NCBI GenBank assembly: GCA_003344405.1
Contig: NOWV01000009.1
Location: forward strand, 496,001 to 560,000
From: Trichoplax sp. H2
Lineage: Eukaryota > Placozoa > Uniplacotomia > Trichoplacea
Direction of reading: 5' to 3'
Length of the DNA: 64,000 bases
Under the pieces are notes generated by a model. It was not told where the DNA came from. It searched no databases and saw only the letters and a program-made list of their open reading frames with translations. Positions 57,806-64,000 of the stretch are shown piece by piece (the stretch's first letter is position 1; each line of letters starts with the position of its first letter). The translations under genes and the position numbers were made by a program.

Positions 57806-59310
57806 TTAGTTATTAGTTTCGCCTCGGTAAATGGCTACGTTTTTATCGGTTTCGTATAACAGAACTTCGTAGAGAATTGGAAGATGTTCAATTAGACAAT
57901 CCCAAATATAGACAGCAATATTCTCTGCAGTGCTATCACAAATAGAAAGTAGCAGCAAAATTAAAATTAAAGCTGTATAGCGATATATAATCTTAATAGT
58001 TGCTTAATACACTATTGAATTACCTCGGATAGTTTGCAAAGTACGGAACGTCCTTATCCAAATTCTTATGATCTAGTTGTTTCATAATGACTTCGTTAAT
58101 AATCACTTTCAAATCAGCGATATTCATGACCATTCCTGTTTTGAGATCGATCTACAGCAAAGGCAAAATTGAAGGTAAGATACCTGCCAGGGTTCATTGA
58201 TAAACAGAATTTAATATACTGTATGCAGAAGTAATGCTAATAGTTAGGGCTACTACTTTCTGCAATTGAATTTTTATATTTACTACACATTAATCAACCT
58301 ACAATAACCCTTACCTCTCCTTTCAATGTTACTTCAACTAGGGGTAACAGAAAGAATATTAATTTACAATGCAATAAAAAGCAATCAGCATTGCACATCA
58401 AGCATAAGAGAAGATACAGTGCCTAATTGTTTACAAATATACTGGATACGACTACACCGAACATTTACAGAATGTAAATATACTACTGTTGGATGTTATC
58501 AACTAAAGCTTTAACGAATTAAAATTATTTAATTACGATGGATATACTGATTACTATATATAATATGACATGCAATCACTATTACACGCATAATTTAGAA
58601 CTAAATATAATATTTTATAATTGGTAACCCATAAGACTGCACACATTTAAAGACAAGAAGTAAGTGATCACATAAATCGTTGTGGTCCATTTTCTGCATG
58701 ACGTACGTTTATAATTGTGGCCATGTCCATTTTCGTGATTGCATTTTCCATACAAAGCGCGATTCTCTTCATCAGTAAAGAATGGACTGTAGGAATAGAA
58801 TAAGCGATAAAAGTCAACTTCATTAATAAATAATTTTCTAAAGCATGTCACTTCGTAAAACAGGCGAAATGAATGGAAGGTATTTCGCATACATAAGTCT
58901 ACCTCAAGAGGTAGAAATTTGACTCTATTTCGTAAGTATACAGTAAATATCGGAAAACTTCAAGTATCTACCGCATTGAAGAGCATGATGTCGTATCCAT
59001 CAATACCCATTAAAGTAGAACTTAACTACGTCTATTTTCGCATCGTTCATGCGTTAACTTCATACGCTAACTAGCTGGCTGCAATAAAGTATTTGAAATC
59101 CATAATAGTTCATGACTGTCAGCAAATCCACAACGAGTACCACACCGTCCTTTTAATTACTGTCATGAATGTAAAGTTACTCTTGCAGAGTACTGTAGTA
59201 CAGTATACTAAATTTTATGCTTAGCAACTTTGGACAAACCTATGTAGTCTGTGAGCTGCACTGAATGATTCAATTCGCTTAATGTAACCGATCCGTTTTC
59301 TTTCAGCCAT
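57806..59310 (-). CDS. PTS: 6-pyruvoyltetrahydropterin synthase
   Basis: Second enzyme of tetrahydrobiopterin synthesis: converts 7,8-dihydroneopterin triphosphate to 6-pyruvoyltetrahydropterin in a zinc-dependent reaction. Five exons in gene order: 59240-59310, 58707-58786, 58315-58337, 58024-58151, 57806-57932; phases give 142 residues (human 145). Exon 1 ends [12 protein letters not shown] with the first zinc His. Exon 2 has [20 protein letters not shown], carrying the catalytic Cys and the His-x-His zinc ligands. Exon 3 is a 23-base microexon for LEVTLKG. Exon 4 has [11 protein letters not shown] and LDHKNLD with the catalytic Asp/His pair. Exon 5 has [11 protein letters not shown] and YETDKN with the conserved Glu. 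All key residues are present, so an active enzyme is expected. The gene shares a head-to-head spacer with TIMM44. Confidence 0.95.
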
Positions 59311-59450
59311 TCAGTTCCACCTGTAGCTGAAAGCGAGTTAGCTCCGTGTCGACTAGTGATCTGGACGATCAACGCATTTGCAGTCAAAACAAAACTCTAC
59401 CGTATTCCAACCCCGTTGCGTTTTACATGCTGTATGGCGCCGTGATTGAC

Positions 59451-59592
59451 GTACAGTATGTACTTGTTGTACTGTACAATAGTGTACATGTACTATACTG
59501 AGAATCTGCAATTTGTAGGTTGGATAGTAAAGTACATACAGTATTCACAAAGTTTTTACATACTGTATACTGTATAGTACACTAGTACAGTC
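59451..59592. repeat. Palindromic ACTGT/ACAGT pentamer array (PTS/TIMM44 promoter)
   Basis: Copies such as TTGTACTGTACAATAG (about 59468) and CATACTGTATACTGTATAG (about 59560-59578) are packed here. Further copies lie at 59699-59710 and 59862-59875. The blocks are less regular than those at 35398 or 44429 but of the same pentamer. Confidence 0.75.
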
Positions 59593-59730
59593 TGATTATT
59601 TTCGATGGCACCCCTTGGTTCAAAAATCAAAGTTGTATTCCGTTCAAATTCCTCTAGATTATGGATATATACCTGTACAATTATTAGGCTACAACTACTG
59701 TACTGTACATTTATTGAGTGTACAATAGGG

Positions 59731-59856
59731 GCCCGTTCATAATAACCCTGATTACTCAGATACTCAGGGTAAACAGCTTAATTAAACCATAATGCATTCA
59801 TTATTCTAACAGTATTTATGCTAAGTATCTAGTAATGATGGTTATAATGAACGGGC
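59731..59856. repeat. Imperfect inverted repeat, possible MITE-like element
   Basis: Left arm GCCCGTTCATAATAACC (59731-59747) and right arm (59840-59856) are reverse complements with one mismatch. Weaker pairing continues inward (TTACTCAGATACTCAG against TTACTAGATACTTAG). The compact 126-bp size and terminal inverted repeats recall a miniature inverted-repeat transposable element, but no clear target-site duplication is seen. Confidence 0.55.
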
Positions 59857-60035
59857 TTTTTACTGTACGATGTACATTTTGTACTAGAGTCATTGTACTC
59901 TCTTGCTATCCAAAAACCTTTCCAGCGATCCCCTCCCTAGTAATAAAAATGCACACATGGTTACAAAATTACACATGCATCAAGCTACGAGCATGCGCAG
60001 ATAGATCCTACGTAACAACCAGGCAGCATTGCATA

Positions 60036-60170
60036 ATGTCCAATAAGCAAAACCAAGGTCAAGTATTAGTGAAGGAAGTTCGAATAATGGGCCAACAACA
60101 CCGGCCAAGTCAAGTTATATCTGTTCTGGTATGCGTTACTATACTACCGTATGTGCATCGTGCCGGCTAA
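60036..60170 (+). CDS. Candidate small ORF or alternative first exon upstream of TIMM44
   Basis: A 44-codon frame begins MSNKQNQGQVLVKEVRIMGQ and has coding-like composition, unlike the pentamer-driven frames nearby. A GT donor (CTG then GTATGC) follows codon 31, so it might be a first exon rather than a complete peptide. I do not recognise it. Its place inside a bidirectional promoter could also make it an upstream ORF of the TIMM44 transcript. Confidence 0.3.
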   Translation: MSNKQNQGQVLVKEVRIMGQQHRPSQVISVLVCVTILPYVHRAG

Positions 60171-60301
60171 AGTCCCTGCATGTCAGGCGAAACGCAAGCA
60201 CGCGCACATTGGTATTAGTACAGTACAGTAATCTGTTACGGGCAGACATCAAGAAATTTCCATTTGAATGATTCGTAGTACTGTACGAGTAAAATACGAA
60301 T

Positions 60302-63300
60302 ATGGCCGCAATTCGCCAGGTATGCTAACTATTCTCTTCGATCTTCTTATTAATCTCAATTATTAGCTTGGTACATAAAGTCATTTCTTCAATTAGATGC
60401 TTGTCAAGAACCATGTCCATTCTTATTATTCTATAATAGTCTTAGATAAGGATTAACAAAGCATAATCTTGTATTTAATATGTGATCGATCATTTTTTAG
60501 CTTATTGGCCTGACCAATCGGGCACAGCCGACGCGATCAAGACTTATTCCCATTTCTGCTCCATTTATCCAACGCTCACATATTCAAAGCAAAATCTTAC
60601 CTTACTCAGTTCAGGTGGGTGCAAGAGAAAAGTCTGGTATATTCCTAGTAATATTATAGCGAATACATCCTCATAATCCAGCATGATGCTTTCATTGCTC
60701 AGCACCATGCACTAAAATTAGTTGGTCATTCCACTTTTCAATCGTGGAATAACAATATTAGAGGCACAGTACGTTAGTGATGGGTAATTAATTAGAAGCA
60801 TTCAACTTCAGTAAGCCGCAATGAATCAATATAGCAAGTAAACTGCAAGGTACTAAGGTAGTCATGTATTCTTCGATTAGATATTCATGTATTAGACAGT
60901 TCCTCCGAGTTCGAACCTAAATGGTCTATATGCGATCATGCTCATGTGACATTTTCTATACCCTGTAGCAAAGTTTTAAAACCTACCATTTACTCTTACA
61001 GATACGTCGTAATTTCTCGAATCAAGGCCAAAAAGAGAAAGGATTATTCAGTAAAGTTTTCGATAATATCAAAGAAGGTTTTGCGAAAAATAAAGAATTA
61101 CAGGTACATTCTATCTAACATAAAGATTTAATATTGAGCTGTACTACTTAGGTGATAATAGATCGGTCCAATGATATGATCTTAATAAATCATCATCTCG
61201 ATCATATTTATAAATCACTGTGAAATATATCTAATATACAGTACAATATAATACTCATTTCTTCTGCTAGTGATTTGTTTCCTAATTATACTAGATAAAT
61301 TTTCTAAACGCGCTAAATATATCCTAGGAAAACATAAAAAAATTCCGAGAAGAGGCTGCTAAATTGGAACAATCTGAAGCATATAAAAAGATTTCTGATG
61401 CAACAGTAAGTTGGCTTCGAAATATCATTAGTTTACTTTAGCAGATCAACATAATCTTGCTTATCTTGTAATTTATTTCTTTAACCTTAAATACCATCAT
61501 TACGGTACATAACTGATAAACTTCAATTTGCTTACTATCAAACAAGGTATCTTCATTTGTCCATTGATTTATAGTACTTTCCTTCTCCTACGTAGCTGAT
61601 AAACTTCAGCCTGCTTATTATCATACAGGGTAATTTCATTTACCCATTGATTGACAACACTTTCCTTCTCATTTGAGCAAACATTCGTTCTCTTCTATCA
61701 GTGTAGTTGTACGCTGTACAGTATTGGTTACGAGCATGCCAAATACTCGTACCTGTGATAAGCACGTATCTACGCTTACCCTGAAAGTTCTCTCAGTATA
61801 CAAACATCCTACCATGCATGTACATATTTTGACTATTACTGGTGTTTTACAATCTCTGAATACGAAAATGCGACACTTCACGTATAAGTTGCTAATAAAA
61901 CGAATTCTCATGCATTTATAGGATACGTCTATTAATGTAATCGAATATTGATAAAATATCTAGCTTTCTTAAGTGATTTACATAGCTCAAAGGTACTTTA
62001 CCAATAGCTATGACGATTGTAATCGCCCACACTGCAATATAGTAATAGAAATATGAAATTTGATGCATACAAATACTGTATGATTTTAAATTAATTACTA
62101 GAGCCTTACTAGTACATCAAATTTATGATTATGGTATGCTCTACTACTGATAGAATATATATTATAACTGACATTTTTTGACAAGTTAAAGACATGATTC
62201 GCCAATAATATAGCAATCGTTAAATTATATGAATGAAGTACTTGTGTAAACGATCGAACACGTCCGATTTTACGTACTTAGACTTCTAGGGTTATTGAGA
62301 TGTAGTCTGAAAAGATTAAAATATCCTACCACATGTGCATGTACAAACCTCTTCAATTTTTGTGAAGTGTAATAACGGTTCATCTTGCTGAACTATTACG
62401 TCGTTATGTTATAATTATTGTAATAATAATTACAAAATTTCATTTCTACAATCCGGCTAAATAATTTATGCGTTTATATCAAACTAGGAAGATCTGGGAT
62501 CTGGCGCTGCTGACCGGAAAGCTAAATTAGGAACCTTTCTTAGCAAATTCAGAACATCTGCTGGCAAGGTGATGATACGATCACATTTCTTCACTACTTC
62601 ATTTTCATCAAGAAATTAGCGGTAATTCACGCTATGGATGATATCGCGTTCTGATATACTGTGATTGCAATTTTTAGCTGTACGAGGATGTTTCTTCTAG
62701 TGATTTCGTTAAGAAAGGAAAAGAAGTCTCTGAAGATGTCAGTATCCCGTTATATTGTGTTGCGCTTTTTAAGTCAATTTCTGTAATGTATATAGACTTA
62801 GTTTTTCTGTCCTATCACTTCCAATATTCTCAAATAGTTGTCAAATGTTGCATCGGAAGCTGCTAAGAAGGTTTCTGATTCTAGTAAATCAGTAGGCGAA
62901 ACGCAAACCTTTAAGACTTTTTCAGAGGTTAGTACTGTGATTATGAATAGGAATAAAAAATAAACACTTATGCACCAGCTAAACGATTGCATTTTAAAGA
63001 ATAGTAAAGCCGAGTCCGATATATCTATTTTTATGATCGTTATACTTGTAGTATTTTAACAAATGTTCTTATTATGATCAAAGTCTTAAAAGCCTATTGT
63101 GATGCTAGGGTGTAAAAACTATAAAAGAAGATTTATTTGAGGAGGGCTTAAACAGAGCGCAACCGTATCGATCACCAGGTTAGCCAGATAGCCGTAATAT
63201 AGAATTAAAATTTAAAATTCTTCATTTTTATATCGTGCTAGCTAATATCATTGGATATTACTTTATAGAAAAATTACATAAACGTACGGAATCTGATCTA

Positions 63301-64000
63301 CAAAGTAAAATGAAAGATGAGCAACAAATACAGGAAGACACGTAAATATCATATTTTAATTTAACACTGCGTGAAGCCCCACTTAAAATGCATTCTATCG
63401 CAGTATTCTCTCATAGCCTCTGCTAAACCAGTATCAAAGTAATCGACCTATTTGAACGTTTTGTACAGAGACACTACTGGCGTTGTTCTACATAAAGATT
63501 CTAGGTGGTATCAGCAATGGAAGCAGTTTAAAGATAATAATCCTGTCGTTAACGGTTAGTCAAGTGATAATAATCTATATATATACTTCACAAGAATTAA
63601 ATTATCGTTATCAATTACTAATAGCTTGTAAGCGTTGCTCTATTCAGGTCTGTTTAACCTAAAAATGAAGTATGATGAAAGTGACAATGTCGTCATTAGA
63701 GCTACACGAGTTGTAACAGATAGATTATCGGATGCCTTTAGTAAGTCTATGATACTGTGGTACGTTACTACCTTGGATTTTTGATATGCCATAGATTAAT
63801 TTCATATCGAAATTATTTCAATAGGTGGCATTTTTTCACCATCGGAAATGTCTCAAACGTTAGCCGAAATATCAAAAATTGATCCTAACTTTAGCAAAGA
63901 AAAATTTCTTTTACATTTCCAACATCGAATTATGCCCTCTGTATTAGAAGTAATACTTTAAAAATTATCTAGCAGAAGATAAATATACTTATTTACTACC
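60302..64000 (+). CDS. TIMM44: TIM44, mitochondrial import inner membrane translocase subunit (3' truncated)
   Basis: Peripheral inner-membrane protein that tethers mtHsp70 to the TIM23 channel on the matrix side. Exons in the window: 60302-60319, 60501-60614, 61002-61103, 61328-61405, 62488-62568, 62678-62737, 62838-62927, 63109-63178, 63269-63341, 63469-63554, 63648-63740, 63825-63949. All phases agree and give 330 residues before the window ends in an intron. The first coding exon has only six codons. Exon 2 is Arg/Ser-rich and acid-poor, as expected of a presequence. Family matches: FDNIKEGFAKNKELQENIKK, PYRSPEKLHKRTE, HKDSRWYQQWKQFKDNNP, FNLKMKYDESDN, RATRVVTDRL, SEMSQTLAEISKIDPNFSKE. 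The C-terminal membrane-binding domain (roughly 120 residues) lies beyond the window. Confidence 0.94.
61513..61671. repeat. Two-copy tandem duplication, period about 83 bp
   Basis: Both copies start CTGATAAACTTCA (61513 and 61596) and end ACTTTCCTTCTC. In between they share CATTGATT and a TGCTTA-TATCA-ACA core with substitutions. The repeat lies in TIMM44 intron 4 (61406-62487), the longest intron of that gene here, and looks non-coding. Confidence 0.8.

Larger units (their letters stand above)
59311..60301. promoter_or_regulatory. Head-to-head promoter region, PTS / TIMM44
   Basis: About 1 kb between the two start codons. It contains palindromic pentamer arrays, an imperfect 126-bp inverted repeat and a small open frame (60036-60170). 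More single copies of the palindromic motif lie at 60218-60230 and 60276-60287, close to the TIMM44 start. Confidence 0.6.

Overview
The window is nuclear DNA of an animal. It is AT-rich, and its protein-coding genes are broken into many small exons separated by short GT-AG introns. I rebuilt ten genes by joining exons whose reading phases agree and whose translations match known animal families. CFAP53 (motile cilia), PTS (tetrahydrobiopterin synthesis), an SNX1/2-type retromer nexin and PRRC1 point to Metazoa. Compact gene spacing, the AT-rich base composition and vertebrate-like protein order suggest an early-branching animal. A placozoan (Trichoplax/Hoilungia type) is my best guess, but that is inference.

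Layout: CLPX (+, 476-5864); class-1 P4-ATPase of the ATP8B type (+, 9390-23520, 35 coding exons); CFAP53 (-, 25134-28737); SNX1/2-like sorting nexin (-, 30410-35047); PRRC1 (+, 35815-38494); misato/MSTO1 (-, 39753-44153); POLR3G-like RNA polymerase III subunit (+, 44549-46928); LYSMD3/4-like membrane LysM protein (+, 52182-54556); PTS (-, 57806-59310); TIMM44 (+, 60302 to beyond the window end, truncated). Three pairs are head to head (SNX/PRRC1, MSTO1/POLR3G, PTS/TIMM44) and three are tail to tail (ATP8B/CFAP53, PRRC1/MSTO1, LYSMD/PTS). Three products act in or on mitochondria: the CLPX unfoldase and the TIMM44 import-motor anchor in the matrix, and misato, which affects mitochondrial shape. 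The SNX protein, the P4 flippase, PRRC1 and the LysM protein belong to membrane and trafficking biology. I see no operon-like functional unit.

Notable signals: (1) Dense palindromic arrays built from the pentamers ACTGT and ACAGT sit at all three head-to-head promoters and upstream of CLPX and CFAP53, and are nearly absent from the three tail-to-tail intergenic regions. (2) The ATP8B gene has an intron with a textbook U12 5' splice site (ATATCCTT) and branch-point-like sequence that must end in AA to keep the conserved frame. (3) Two GC-AG introns occur, one splitting the CLPX Walker A motif. (4) One MSTO1 exon junction cannot be made in frame with GT-AG sites. (5) Some candidate orphan exons, tandem duplications and a possible MITE-like hairpin are also present.

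Limits: exon borders rest on splice consensus, phase and remembered family sequences. No alignment, RNA data or database was used. UTRs, transcription starts and polyA sites were not determined.
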